64,000 nt of DNA from Lithospermum erythrorhizon (GCA_019722365.1 JADFUC010002372.1:310001-374000), one strand, 5' to 3'; counted from the first letter of the stretch, positions 13,666 through 26,009 are shown. Notes: a model not told the origin generated them from the sequence alone. Translations and numbers: made by a program.

Positions 13666-15850
13666 ATGCACTTAAAACATGAGAGAATGAGTCAAAGAGA
13701 CCCAGAGTTGACCAAAGAATATTCGGCAGGAAAGTATTATTTACTGAGATTTGAGGTGATCATTGTGCCTCTTCCAGCCCAAGGCCATCTCAACCAACTC
13801 CTCCAACTCTCCCACCTCATCTCCTCCTACACCATCCCCGTCCACTACGTTAGCACCGCCACCCATAACCGTCAAGTCCGCCTCCGCGCCACCCTCTCTA
13901 CCACCACCAACATTCACTTCCATGAATTCCATTCCCCCTCATACCCAACCCCCCCTCCCAACCCTCATGCATCCCACAAATTCCCTTCACAACTCATCCC
14001 ATCATTCCATGCAACAAAACACCTCCTCCAGGCCAGCCAACCCATGGTTCCAAGGGCAAACAAAGGCACAAAGGGTCATTTGGTATATACGATGGCATGG
14101 TGCAGTTCAAGAGATGTTCATAATAATATTTATCTATTCCAAAGTTAGAATGTTTGGCTAATGGCACCTGTTTTGCGACCCATTTACGTAATGTCTAACA
14201 TTTTCAAGAACTGCCGCGGAGGATACAAAGCGAAGATAATAATAATAATAATCATTCTTTAGCTGAGAGGGCTATAAAGAGAGTTCCCGGCTGAAGCAGA
14301 TGTGTTTTCCTCTGTAGTTTCTATAGTGAGTTTTTTAAAATTCAAGAACTAAGAAAGTTGAACTCTGGAAATTTGATCTGATTTCAGAAAGAACAAATTT
14401 GTTCAACTACTAAAACAGTGGGCTATTGAAGTTAAAAATCAATCAGAGATGCACAGGTGAGTACCATTTTCTTTTTATTTTAGATGTTATTTTTGTTTTA
14501 CTCTCCCACTGAAATAATTGTTACTAGGGTAACTCAGGTTTTCAGAACCTATCTATTCCTTTCATGGCAAATACCTATTCCAATTTGGTGAGAGAGAGTT
14601 TCTATATAGGCTGGCCAAAAATCAATTTTTAACTGGCAATTTCATTTCCTTCCAGGTTTCTGTTTTTTTTTTACATGAAATATTAATAAGGTGTAGCTTC
14701 CTCACGTTGTTCTCCTGTGAGAATCATCTAATTTTAGTGGTAGTGGTCTTACATTTAGCAATATTGGTACGTGTTTTATGATATAACAGAAGATATGCAT
14801 CACAATTAATTTAAGATAAATTTTTTTGTCAATCAACCTAATCAAATTGAAATGAAGATAGAAATGTAGTCTTGTAGAACTTTGATAACAAGATTCTGGA
14901 GCAATCCATAGGCTGAGAAAATGATGCTTAAATCCACTTTGACAGAGGTTAATTTGATTTTTGTTTGGACTAATATCATGGCAAAGAAAGGAGAGGTTTA
15001 CAGGCTACATCACGTTTCCACTAGCCAGGTCATAAAAACCAAATTTTGTTTGAGTTTTTCTAAAAACTTGTTTTCATATATTTTTATAATGTTTGATACA
15101 TACTATAACACTTAAATGTAAATATCCCATCTAATGTTTTAATTGTAATACGGGTTCACTTGAAAAGTCACTTATGTGGCTATGAACAAGCAACCAGGCT
15201 TTCAAGTAAATTCTTGAACTTTTCATTTGGGTTTCTAAGCATTGCACGGTGCAAAATCAAAGACTGGCACTTGGGTTGGAAGTGGCTTATAACTGCATTT
15301 GGGTCACAAAGGAGGGTACAGACAGGGGGATGTGTTTTATTGGAGTGACAGAAATTGCACGAGGGGATTACCAAAAGGGTTTCAGAGGGGACCAAGAAAC
15401 TTGGGGGGTATCGCAGAGTTGGGCACCACAACTACAAATTTTTTTGGGGACATGTTCAACAGGGGTTCAAGCCAGTCCGTGGATGGGAACTCTTGCATGG
15501 AGAGGCCCACAGTGGTGTACCTATTGCAGCTTGGCCCACAGCCGTTTCAGATCAACCAAGTGTGCTTTGTTCTTGTTACAAAAAGTTCCCTACCAAGCAT
15601 TTGCTGCTGTTTCTTCCATTTTGAAAAATGGGCTAGTACTGTGAAGATATTGTTACGTCTGGTAGATTGAGGAATGCTGGCAAGAAGAGAGAAAGGAAAT
15701 TATTGATGGGTTCATGATTTGGAGGAGATGGGTAAGGAATGTTTGAGAAGGAATTCGGAGCAGATTGTTAAAGAATCAGTCCATGGGTGGTGTTACTGGG
15801 AAAGAGAGAGAGATAGTTGCTGCAGAACTGATCATATTACTAGATGGGGT
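13666..15850 (+). pseudogene. UDP-glycosyltransferase pseudogene, zeatin O-glucosyltransferase-like
   Basis: The N-terminal part (13666 to about 14160) reads VIIVPLPAQGHLNQLLQLSH, then PVHYVSTATHNRQVRLR and NIHFHEFHSPSYPTPPPNP. This is the acceptor-binding N-terminus of zeatin O-glucosyltransferase-type family-1 UGTs, with the catalytic His of PAQGHLNQ kept. Similarity is lost after about 14100. The C-terminal half resumes at about 15240 and scatters over several frames: LALGLEV, then SWAPQLQI (start of the PSPG donor-sugar box), then a shifted CSTG and GVPIAAWP, and a tail near 15720-15840 ending in VTGKE- and DSF-like text. These UGTs are usually intronless and about 450-480 aa. Here about 1 kb is inserted in the middle and the PSPG box is frameshifted, so no functional enzyme is expected. 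Confidence 0.8.
14165..15235. other. Foreign DNA inserted in the UGT pseudogene
   Basis: About 1.07 kb separates the two UGT halves. It has an (ATA)n run at 14237-14253, a TATAAAG motif at 14273 and a donor-like ATGCACAG/GTGAGT at about 14451-14464, which together resemble a promoter with a leader exon. No terminal inverted repeats or target duplication were found, so the insert class is unknown. It could instead be diverged UGT sequence. Confidence 0.4.
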
Positions 15851-16334
15851 GTTGGACATCTTAAGAAAATATACTTTTTAAAATGTGTTTGTATTACTGT
15901 GACATGAGTTATGAAGAGAGAAAAACAAGAACTAAATTTAGGGTGTATTTGTGCATTATCAAATGAATCTATTTTGAAATTTATAACTGTATTGAGTTTA
16001 GTTGGGGTATGTTTTTTTGAACTTCTTTAGATTTATTTTCTGAGGTAACGAACCTGAAATTTCGTCGTGCACTGAATGAATATGTTTTACACGTGTCTTA
16101 CTAACGTGTTGTATCCAATACCTTCGAGAGAAGTTAATAATTCAATTAGCTATTGTGTAAAAATATACGCAATGCGTTCTAGAGACAATAAATCGGTTCG
16201 AAAACATAAATATTTGGAATGAAGCTGATCAACAGCGAAAAGCCAAAAAAAAAAAAAAAAATCACACCTCATAATTCATGTTGTGTTGGAACTACTTGGC
16301 ATCTATAGCTACAGAACCACAAAGGGCTAGAAGA

Positions 16335-16850
16335 GAAATTGGCAGAAAGCTAAGGGCTAGAACAGAGTAAACAGAGGTTTATTTGGGGCTTAGGAGGATG
16401 CTGATGAGGCAATATTTTTATGAAGAAGTTAAATTGCGCAGGGTTTGCCGAAGGGGATTCAAAATTGTAGGATAATTGAGATTGGGCTCCCACAAGTTGA
16501 GATTTTTGGGTCATAAATCAATAGAAGGGTTTGCCAAATTCATTTGGCGGATGGGGGTATTCTTACATTGAGTTTAACTATAGGGTACTATTTGCTGCAT
16601 GGCTGATCAAGCAATGAACACTGTTTTTTGATAGCAAGAGTCTCAAAAGGTTGGGACTAAGTTGACTTGTGAGGAATGCTGGAATAAGAGCATGCCCTTG
16701 ATTGAAGACCTTCCCAATTTTGGAGAAAGGTCTTGAGAAAAAAAGATTGATGCAATGAAGAGGGCATGAAGAGAAAGTAGAAGAGCTGGGGGAGAATGCT
16801 TTTTTGGAAATCAAAGAGAGAAGAGAAGAGAGTGTTGCTTTTCATTTAAG
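16335..16850 (+). pseudogene. Second UDP-glycosyltransferase pseudogene, C-terminal half
   Basis: Read across frames on the plus strand, the order of a family-1 UGT C-terminus is clear. It runs QRFIWGL (about 16371), LPKGFK-like text (about 16445), and a broken PSPG box with HK(V)EI(F)LGHKSIEGF (about 16490-16535) followed by damaged CGW and GVP segments. ADQAMNT-like text follows (about 16600-16620), then a basic or acidic helix ending at EIKER (about 16805-16835). Stops and frameshifts interrupt all of it and no N-terminal half is nearby. It differs from the copy at 13.7-15.8 kb in the PSPG region (HKSIEGF against STG), so it is a paralogue and not a simple duplicate. Confidence 0.6.
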
Positions 16851-19240
16851 GGTTGGATTCTTTTTATTTAATACTGGGTTTTGTGAAATGTGTAATTACT
16901 TTGTGGACGAGATGTGATTTGAGGTAATGATCGCTTGTAGAACTATACAAGTTTGTCACTATGTATTTTTTCCATACTGTAAATGAACTTTGAATTTGAT
17001 GATGGCTTGTGGAAATCTAAAACACAAGAAAACATACTTTTTCTACACATATATTCATCAGCAATGTTTGTACAAAATTAAACACGATTTTTGGAAATAA
17101 TGAACAGCAAATTTACTTTATTTATACATTAAACATTAGGGTGATTATGCATGGAAGGAATTGTTGGAAGATTTTTGGAGGTTTGTGCAGATTATGAAAA
17201 TTTTGTGGGAGTTCTGATTTGGGAATGAAGAGTTCGAAATTAAGAATTATTTTTTCTTTCCATGTTTTGAAGCTGGATTGACTAGACTGCAAGACCTTGT
17301 ATATTTGGTTGTCAGATGTCTACTTAACAAGAATTCTTTGCTTTGAAGATTTATATCAAGCACATGAAAGTAAACACTCGTAATAGTCAATTATGAGGAA
17401 ATGCCAAGCTTGAAAGCCATGACAACTATTATTATAATTATTGAATGACTGAAAATTTTTGGCACTAGCGAAATAAAATATTCCATTAAAGATTTTATTT
17501 CCTTCAATGATTTTCTATTTTGAAACTTACTCATGACACTTGTGGCCTTCAATTTAAACTTTGTAAATGTAACTTTCATGAGAATTTGATTCACGTGTCA
17601 TTAAAATATTTCTACCACTTAGGTAATTTGAGGTAATAATAATCGGCAGCAAATGCTTAAATATAACTTCACAATTTAAATCATACGAATTTTCGTACTT
17701 CATTTCCGTTGCAACTAGAGATTTTTTGTTAATATTCGGCTAATCCATTTTAAACAAAAAAAGTCGTCGAAGATACATTTAAGGTTTATAGCAAAGTTGG
17801 CCAGGTAGAATTTCGATATCAGATGGCGATGGCCTAGTGATGATGGCAGGTTACTCTTGTTGGAAACATTTCAGAACCATATTAATATTTTCTGCTGTAG
17901 CTTCTTTCTTAGTTTCCAGAAGCATTATTAATAAGCTGCTTTTCTTTGTAATACTTACTCTAACTATCTGTTAATCATTTCTGTATTCGTAATTTAATAC
18001 TATACTCTTCATCACTAATTAAAAAAAAAAATTATATCAAAAGATATACAATTAGATACTATAGATCACACACTTGTATTTATACTGAAAACACAACAAC
18101 CAAATAACAATCAATACAGTTAACACCATTAGGGACTTACCGCCATAAATTCATAACATCTCTAAGCTATCCATGTAACATTATATTTATTTGCCGCGCC
18201 AAAATTTTAATAACAAACTTAAAAAATGGTTTCACTTTATACAAATTTATTTGCTTCAAAGTAGTTGGATTTACTTCAAATCAATCTACTTACCTATATA
18301 TAATGTGTAAATTTTCTCACCGTTACCGTAGGAGAATTAATATTATTATGATCTCTCTTGAAAATATCGATTGTGTGCTAAAAAATACTCCTCCGTACCC
18401 CGGTTTGTCATATACTCCTGATCATAAGATTGTCAGTTTTTCTTTTTGTTCGTTTAATACACATTTTTTTGTTTTATGTGTGTGTGTGTGTGTGTATAAT
18501 ACGGTAAGCCCTTATCGATAGAAATTACATTTCAAACTCTGATTTGATATATTTTTTTTATAAGATATTATATAAGCATGAAACTGAGAATATATTTCAA
18601 GGTCAGTTCGAAAGATGAACAAAATTAAAGATAGACATCTTTCTGATAAAAACTGGGGAGAATAATAGAGAGAAAATATTATTCCAAATTAGCGGAAGCT
18701 AGTCAAAATTTTGGAGTATTTGCAGCACAATCAATACTTTTCGCATCGCATAATGTCAATTGTGTAAATGATAACAAACCCACGTATGGCCGTAACTATT
18801 CCATCAATGAATTTATCGTGTGGTCGACCGCCTGAGCTTGAGCATCCTCAAATTTCTGTTGTTATACTGGCCGCTTTGATAGTGTTGAGGGCAGGTGTGG
18901 AGTGTGTTATTTTTTGTAAGTGTAGTAATAGGAAGTTCGTTGAGGCGAAATTATCGTTTCCCCATTAAAAGTTGATACGGTGTGTGTGTACTCTTGAAAA
19001 AGTGTTGCCCCAAAATTTCCGCCCATGAGATTTCACAAGAGGTCTAAACGAAGTCCAAATTGAGTCCAAAGATAGTCAAACATGGACCCAATATTCCAAA
19101 TCCAAACAAGTCAAAATTACCATTTATAGTCAACCCTTTCATTTTCAACATATTATATCACTACCCTTTTATGTCAACTGGACCCCACTAGCTTGTCTAA
19201 CTCGCACACTCAACCTCTACATACACACATAAATAAATAA
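16851..19240. other. Intergenic DNA upstream of the Rho-N gene
   Basis: AT-rich and without a supported gene. A (TG)n microsatellite lies at 18477-18496. The last 250 bases hold several short CA-rich and polyA-rich tracts that lead into the TATA motif of the next gene. Confidence 0.45.
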
Positions 19241-19248
19241 ATAAAAAC

Positions 19249-19256
19249 TATATAAG
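19249..19256 (+). promoter_or_regulatory. Likely TATA box of the Rho-N protein gene
   Basis: TATATAAG lies just upstream of an AT-rich leader that ends at TCTAAG before GTACAT (donor at 19311). This suggests a short non-coding first exon of about 19280-19310, spliced to the acceptor at 21146. No initiator element could be confirmed. Confidence 0.4.
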
Positions 19257-19320
19257 CCCTAATAAAAAAAAATTGCACGTAAAATTCCTCCATAATTTGC
19301 ATATTCTAAGGTACATTTTT

Positions 19321-20200
19321 TGATTTTGCCCTTTATTTTTAGTAGTTTGGTTAGTAAATGTCCCAAAATGTTTGTCATTTTAGTTTAATCTTTTTGTACT
19401 TTTGTTATTTGTATGCATATAATTAATTTGTATTTTAGGTGGATATTTGAGTGTGATTAACTGATTATGGTGATTGAAGTTTGATTTTTCCATGTTGGTA
19501 TTGTTAAAAAGTGAGGACATGCATGTGTATATCCGTTTCTTGATTTATTATGAGTGTAAATTTAGTGGGTGTTTGTTATAAGTGGGGCCGAAGCATGATT
19601 TTTATATAAAGAGAGCGAATACTTGATACTAGATAAATAAATAAAATATTAAAATGTTGTGGGTACGAAATAATTTTTGAAAAAATGTATAATTTTAAGT
19701 TTCGATTTTTTCGCTTTCGATTTCTTACTTTGGACACAAAATTTTCAATAATGTTTATTGATTTTAGCTTTTAGCTTAATCGTTTTGTAGTTTTTGTTGG
19801 TTATCTGTGATTATGGTGATTGGTGATTTGGGGGGTTGGTTTTGTGTTGCTAATAAGTGAGAACATGCATGTGTATATTTGGTTTTCAGTATCTTCTGTG
19901 TGTGAATTTGATAGGTGTTGTAATGATTTATTACATTGTTGGTTATACAGAAATTAGTGAGAAATTTACAATTTTTCGCTTTTGCTTGCTATCTTTGGCC
20001 GCAAAATCTCTAAAATGTTTGGTCTTTTTAGTGTGATCATTTTACATTTTCGTTAATTTATGCTTAGAACTTTTTGAAGATTTGAGTATTTGTCTGCTTA
20101 TGATGATTTGAGGTTGGTGTTGTTAACAAGTGAGGACATGCATGTGTGTATGTGTTTCTCAATTTCTTATGTGTGTGAATTTAGTAGGCATTGTAATGAT
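19321..20200 (+). repeat. Three-copy repeat inside the leader intron
   Basis: The block around AAGTGAGGACATGCATGTGT recurs at about 19510, 19856 and 20128. Each copy is preceded by similar text: a TTTCGCTTT-like start, an AAAATGTTT block, then GATTATGGTGATT-like text. It is followed by GTGTGAATTTAGTAGG-like text. Spacing is about 346 and 272 bp, so the intron (19311-21146) grew by local duplication. Confidence 0.7.
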
Positions 20201-21164
20201 TTGTTACAGAAACTAGAGATAAATTTCTGAATATAATAGTGGTGATAATTGTATAAGTAAAATGCAGTGGCTGTCAATCAAATGTTGCAATTCCTATTAA
20301 CATCTATGTGTATAACACTAACCATATTTATGTTTGTGTTGAATGTCATTCAATAATCCAACGTTATATTGTTGCTATGGCTGTTGTTGTATCGATGCAC
20401 CTCTTCACAACTATAGTAAGAATTAAATTTCTTATTCATCAATCATCACTGTACAAGTATCAGAAATTGCACAAAATCAAGTTTTATGTATAGTTGAAGT
20501 GTAATGTGAGTAATTAGGCTGGTGTGTTTTCTTGAATTAATAGTTTGTTGCAGTCTAAAATAAGTGAACGAATAAAGCTAAATAGGCAGGTGAATCAAAA
20601 GCTAGCTAATCATTAATCAGATTGAAGTCACTTGGTCAATTTAGTTATAAAAAAATTGCATTACTTTTTTGCCCTTTTAGAAATAATGATGCTTGTCTTT
20701 TGGGGTCTGTGAATTTATGTTCCTTTATGAGTTGCAATCCATGGCTATCTTGAGGCTTCTTGCCTGACAGAAAAAGAAATATGTCGGTGTTCATGTTGAA
20801 GATAGTTGCATAATGGGGATGAATTCAAGATAGGTGTTAGCAAGGGATTACTCATCTGAAGAAATGAAAATTTGGTTCTCTGTTTGGCTGTTCTGTGTCG
20901 TTACGACTATATTTGGAATTGTACTCATTTCTTTCTATCATAAGAGTTTCAGCTTCCAACTTGCAACACATCATTTAGTGTTTTAGTGGAAATTGATTAT
21001 GTGAGTAGACCACACTATTAATCCCGAAATTTTTAAGTCAAATCGGTTTTTAAAAATGACTTGCTGCTTGTTTTGCTGTGAAACTGTTAATTTTCAATTA
21101 CCTTGAATTACTGATGCCATGCCTGAGTAGCTATTAATGTTTTCAGTTCATAATACAGAAAGCA

Positions 21165-24100
21165 ATGGATTTATCCCTTTGGGATGCACCAATCGTTGAA
21201 GGTATACATTGTTCATCAGTATAATTATGAATTTTAGTTAGTTTGTAATCAGGTAAGGATTTACAAATTCCACATATTAGGAAATAAATCACCCTTGAAA
21301 ATCATGATTTGTGTATTATTTCTGTCTACTTGATTTCATGTATTTTTACTTTCCTTTTCAGTTGCAGAGGATAGTCATTTCTATATTAGAAATGATTGGT
21401 ACTGTGACTTCCATTTTGGCTATGGTCAAGGTAAGGTCAACTTAACTTTTTTTTTTTGGCTGTTAGATTTTAATGAATTCCGAGACTAATAAAATCTGTT
21501 AATCTATTTCTCGTTATCATAGATGTTATTGAAGAAGAAGCAATGAACACAACTTCATGCATGCAAGTGCTCAAGATTTTGTTAGCAAAAGCAGATGCTG
21601 AAACTATGCAGATTGAAGACAATATTTCAGTCCTTGAGGCCTCACTATCTTCTGCAAATATGGAATTGTCTGATTTATGTAGTGTTATAAGAGAGAGAAC
21701 CGACTGCCTTGAGGAGTCGATACAATCATGTAAGGATGTGTGTGATGAGCATGATTGTGGATTGCAGTTACAATCACACACAGAATCACCCAACAGAGTG
21801 CATGAAATAACAAAGAGTTTACCATGTGAGGATATGGAACACAAAAATGAACAGGTTAGGTGTCGAAGACCAACAAATCTTCTGTTTTTAATTCTTATAG
21901 CTATGTCTTGAATCAAACTGAGCCTTCTGGTCTCTCTAGAATGTGTTAGGCTGCAGATTGTAGGCTTCTAATTATTTGTTCCTACCCTCATCTATGTTGA
22001 CAGTTTGGAAGTGCTACTGTCATCATACCATCCATTCAGCCAGGTCTTGTTGGAAAGAAAGAGGATTCGACACAAAATTCAGAGTCCCATGTAGTTGAGA
22101 AGAGAATCGAGGACTTAGATTCCTTGGACAAAGGTGTGAATCAAAATCCACATGATAAGCCACAACATAACATGGGAAAAAATCCAGAAGTAAGTCTTAA
22201 TGTTAATCATTCTTCTTATTTCCTCTTAGCTACATTGAGTATGGAAGAAAAACAGGTTCATTGTTGACAACTTGAAGTTGGAAGAAAATAACACTGACCA
22301 ATGAAGAAAGGGGATAAAACCAAGTAAAACAGTATTTTGGGAAATTGCTCATAATACATGAGAATTTTAAATCATTCTTTGGGCTCAATAGGTGTCTCGG
22401 TAGTCCATTTTGAAAAGGCACGTTGTTTAATTGTTTAAGTGCTTCAAAGAAAGCTTCAAGCTGTAGTATGACCGTATTAATGGCTTTCGTCTTTCTTGTC
22501 TAGTTTCTTGGACACGCCCACATATTCCTGATTTTCAGCATGATCAGGAAATTCTTAATATATTAGTTATAGTTTTTGAACATGTATAATGCAGTTCATC
22601 TCATTCGTATGTAAGTGATTAATCGTTCAGAGGAAGTTTGTGATTGGATTCTCCTAATTTACTTCTTATATTTTTCCTTTTCTCGTTGCTGATTTTATCC
22701 TCCTAATTTACTTCTTATTTCCATCTGCTATGTACGAGCAGATCGTGGGTGCTCCTATGAGAAGCCCATCTGTAGCAGATGACATAGGCGAGCAAAAAGT
22801 TTCGAGGAGAATCTTGGACCCTGAATCAGCAGAGACAAAGAAAGTCTCTGATCCACTCCAAAATGATGAAATGGAAGAGTTATCTGCAAACCCACAACAG
22901 ATTGTGGAAAGAATTTTTGAGTCGGTAATTTTCAGTTTTTCACCATCTCGACCTCTATTTAACATATCATGGACCAGTCTCATCCTAGACGCCTCAGTGT
23001 CTGGAAGTATGGGAGATATTATTGTCCCATGTGATGCTTTGTCTTTGAGTAATTATGCACTCGCTCCATTTTATTTGAATGACCTGTTCTTAAACATGTT
23101 TGCACAAGAATGATGCCCTATCTCCTAACTTTTAGTAATATTTTCCACTTGTACCATTTCATACTAGTGTAATATTACAGAAATTTGTCATCTTCTATTT
23201 GCATACCCATATATTTTCTCTAAACTTCTTATTTAACTTCAAATAAAGTTTTTTCTCTAATATTCTTGAACAAATGGTATAATAGCACATTTACCGTAAG
23301 TCTCCATTTTTTTGGGGTGAAAAGTTGAGGTAGGTCATGGCTTCTCATTAATTCTTGTTGATACACGACCGGCTCCTTATTTACCTGAAAAGTCCAAAAT
23401 ATTGGTCTGCTTTGATCAGCCTTTCTCTAATTAGATAGTATTATTTGTCCATGCAGTCACTGTATTTAATCAGATGCACTGTCACCATTTCTGGATCACA
23501 TTTTTTAACTTTTCCCCTCGCACACTGCAGAATGGTTGTAACAGTAGCATAAATTCTATTGAAAATATTGTGGTAGACTCGAGTGCCATGGGTAATAAGG
23601 AGAATCTGGAGAACCCTGATGGAAAATATGATAGAAATTTAACAATGGAACGTCTTAGTAGCAGTTTTAACAAGGGAAAGTGGAAAATAAATTGTTCGAA
23701 GATATATGAGGTTTGCTAATTATGTCTTTCTATTGAACTTGCCCTCTTAGCTTCTTGAATATTATTTCACTTATGTCTTAGCTGTGAGTGCAATTTCTTT
23801 CTTTTTAATTTGTCAAGAGTAAACGCCTTGAAAGAGCTGATGAGAAAGAAACAGCTTCCAGTGTTGCTGAAATTGGAGCGAAGACTGCAGTCTCCATACC
23901 ATCATCAGATCCTCGTCTCGCTCAAAAGAAGAGCCATGCAGTTGAGAAGGTACTATGGTTTATCCTTTCTTTGATGCTTACTTTCTTGATATACCTTCGT
24001 GATTTAGTTATAAGCTCATCAGAAATTTCAAAGTGGTTATTTTTTTATATCACAAATATGACATGTCTACTCACCTCAATATGGCATGGATTGTTCATGA

Positions 24101-25195
24101 AGAATGTTGATTATTCTTCTTTTACTCTTTCTATTTGTGATCCTGCAACCACTATAACGTCTCAAATTACTTTCAAGAACCGGGTGAAAAGACATTGTTT
24201 AAAGTATGACAAGCTTTGGCTGCTTGTATATCTCAATAGCGCTTATCGCACATGATATTTTATGGTCATCTTTTTATTTTTCTCAGGTGGCTGGTTCAGC
24301 TCCAACTCGTCCAAGCTTCGAAACAGAGGCTCCTGTATGCTTTGAGGAAGTTTCTAGGAAGAAGCCAGTGTTGTCTCTGCAGAGAAAAATGGAAACTAAC
24401 ACTCCGATAATCAAAGGGAAGTTCGAAGGGTTTACTGAATTGGAACCTATTTCTGTTGATGCTCTCATAGAACTGGTCAATGGAAGAAATGATGCCACTA
24501 CACAACATAAAAAAGTGAAAGGGAAATTGCATGCAAGGCGAACTAAGGAACCTGAAGCATGCTGTGCAAATTTTTATATCAAGAAGGAATGTACAAATCT
24601 GAAGAGCGGACATCATGTGAAACCTGTTACAGTTGAACAGAGTCTAGCAGACGAATTTGGATTAGCAGCTGGTCTTGGAAAGAACAAGAAACATAAGTCC
24701 GGGACTGGGGAAAAATTTGAATTCAACAACAAAAACATCAAGAACAATGGAGAAAGTGACCTTATTGGGACCAAACTAGCAGATAATTCTCTGACATCCA
24801 TCATAAATCCTGTTACTCATACACCAAACAGTAACAGAAAGCATTCAGTTTTGCCTCTCAGCTATGAGAATGAGGACTCCGGAAATCTTCAAATCGTGCC
24901 TGCAAAGATGCATGATAATGAGGACTTTGGAAATCTTCAAATCGTGCCTGCAAAGATGCATGATAAGATACAAATGGAAGAAAGTATTAAGGTCATAAGT
25001 TGCTTCCCTTCAACTGACTCCATAATTAAGATTGCAGAGGAAAGAATCAGAGTCCCAGATCTTGAACATATGACGATGGACAAGCTCAAAAATATTGCAA
25101 GGTATTATAAGTTGACAGGGTATAGTAAGCTCACCAAGACAAAGCTGGTAAGTTTTCTTGAAAATAAGCTCAAGGTAGGCTCATTGCAACAGTGA
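21165..25195 (+). CDS. Uncharacterised plant protein with C-terminal Rho-N/SAP-like domain
   Basis: Eight coding exons join without a frame break: 21165-21201, 21362-21430, 21523-21854, 22004-22189, 22742-22924, 23531-23710, 23818-23949 and 24287-25195. All introns are GT-AG. The product is 675 aa. The start ATGGATTTATCC lies 18 nt inside the first coding exon and gives MDLSLWDAPIVEV. The N-terminus has an aromatic patch (YIRNDWYCDFHFGYGQ), then a likely coiled coil (about residues 40-100). A long polar, low-complexity, Lys/Glu-rich middle follows. Residues about 629-668 (DLEHMTMDKLKNIARYY...KTKLVSFLE) have the helix-turn-helix pattern of Rho-N/SAP-like nucleic-acid-binding domains. A nuclear role is inference. 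Residues about 570-602 contain a doubled 16-aa unit. The gene converges with the dehydrogenase gene downstream. I do not recognise a named orthologue. Confidence 0.85.
24869..24964 (+). repeat. In-frame 48-bp tandem duplication
   Basis: Units 24869-24916 and 24917-24964 differ at only two adjacent bases (CC against TT) and encode NEDSGNLQIVPAKMHD and then NEDFGNLQIVPAKMHD. The duplication is a multiple of three and keeps the frame of the last exon. Confidence 0.95.
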
Positions 25196-26009
25196 CACAG
25201 GTAACTAGTCTCGATATCACTAATAGATAACTTCACCACATATGATAGTAATTAGTACATAGCTTTTGTTAAGTAGGAGAATGGCACTTTCTGTGCCCCA
25301 AAGAATTACTCACTGCAATGTGCATATAAGCAAGTATAGGGTGGTTGACACTTGACAGTACTGAAGTCTAGGTTCTGAACCTACATTGGGACATTTGTAT
25401 ATAAACTTTTGCACAATGACTCATACTAAAAGCGCATTTTACCTTTCAAGGTGTATTTGTTTAAGACATGAAATTGGAATTCGGAATTGAAATGGAATTG
25501 GGTGAAAACTCGATAAAGTTTTGAGAAGTTACAATCGAGTTTTTCATGTTTCAATTTGATTTTATAACTCAAACGAACACATTTTCAACATATTAATGAC
25601 GGACTACACTACTCACTGGCTGGTCTGGTCTGTCATCAATAGTAAGTGAAATTATTCTTAGGCTCTGAGTAACCGAGTAAGCAAGCTCCAGTGGCGAGTC
25701 GCAAACAATACAAAACATGCAGCATTGTTAGCTAGTTGTTTTGAAAACAAAATGTAGATGTCTGCACATGGTTTGAAGTTCTTGAAATGGTGTTTCAAGA
25801 ACTACTAGAACCATTGAAGATTTGCAAAGCTCAAGTCTATATATTGATGTAAATATTCAATGTACTTCATAAGTGAATTATCCGCGAGACACTATAGAGG
25901 AAATCCATCAAACAACAAACATGTCAACCAAATGATTTTTTCTCGAAATGCATCCTATTCACACTTTTGGATCCTCGTTCATGCGATTATACTGCAATAT
26001 TAGCCTTTA
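25196..26009. other. Convergent intergenic region
   Basis: This holds the 3' flanks of the Rho-N gene (plus) and the glycerol-3-phosphate dehydrogenase gene (minus). It contains the MITE at 25451-25581 and a perfect 11-bp inverted repeat with a 5-nt loop at 25777-25803. No other gene was seen. Confidence 0.6.
25451..25581. mobile_element. hAT-like MITE, about 131 bp
   Basis: The left end GTGTATTTGTTTAAG mirrors the right end CTCAAACGAACACA (as its complement TGTGTTCGTTTGAG). The interior has the GGAATTGGAATT-like text common in plant hAT MITEs. Flanks CTTTCAAG (25443-25450) and TTTTCAAC (25582-25589) are a plausible 8-bp target duplication with two mismatches; eight bases is the hAT rule. 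It is non-coding and non-autonomous. Confidence 0.6.

Noticed and set aside
21470..21916. 148-codon minus-strand frame
   Set aside because: It is the antisense of the third coding exon of the Rho-N gene, which has correct splice sites and frame on the plus strand.
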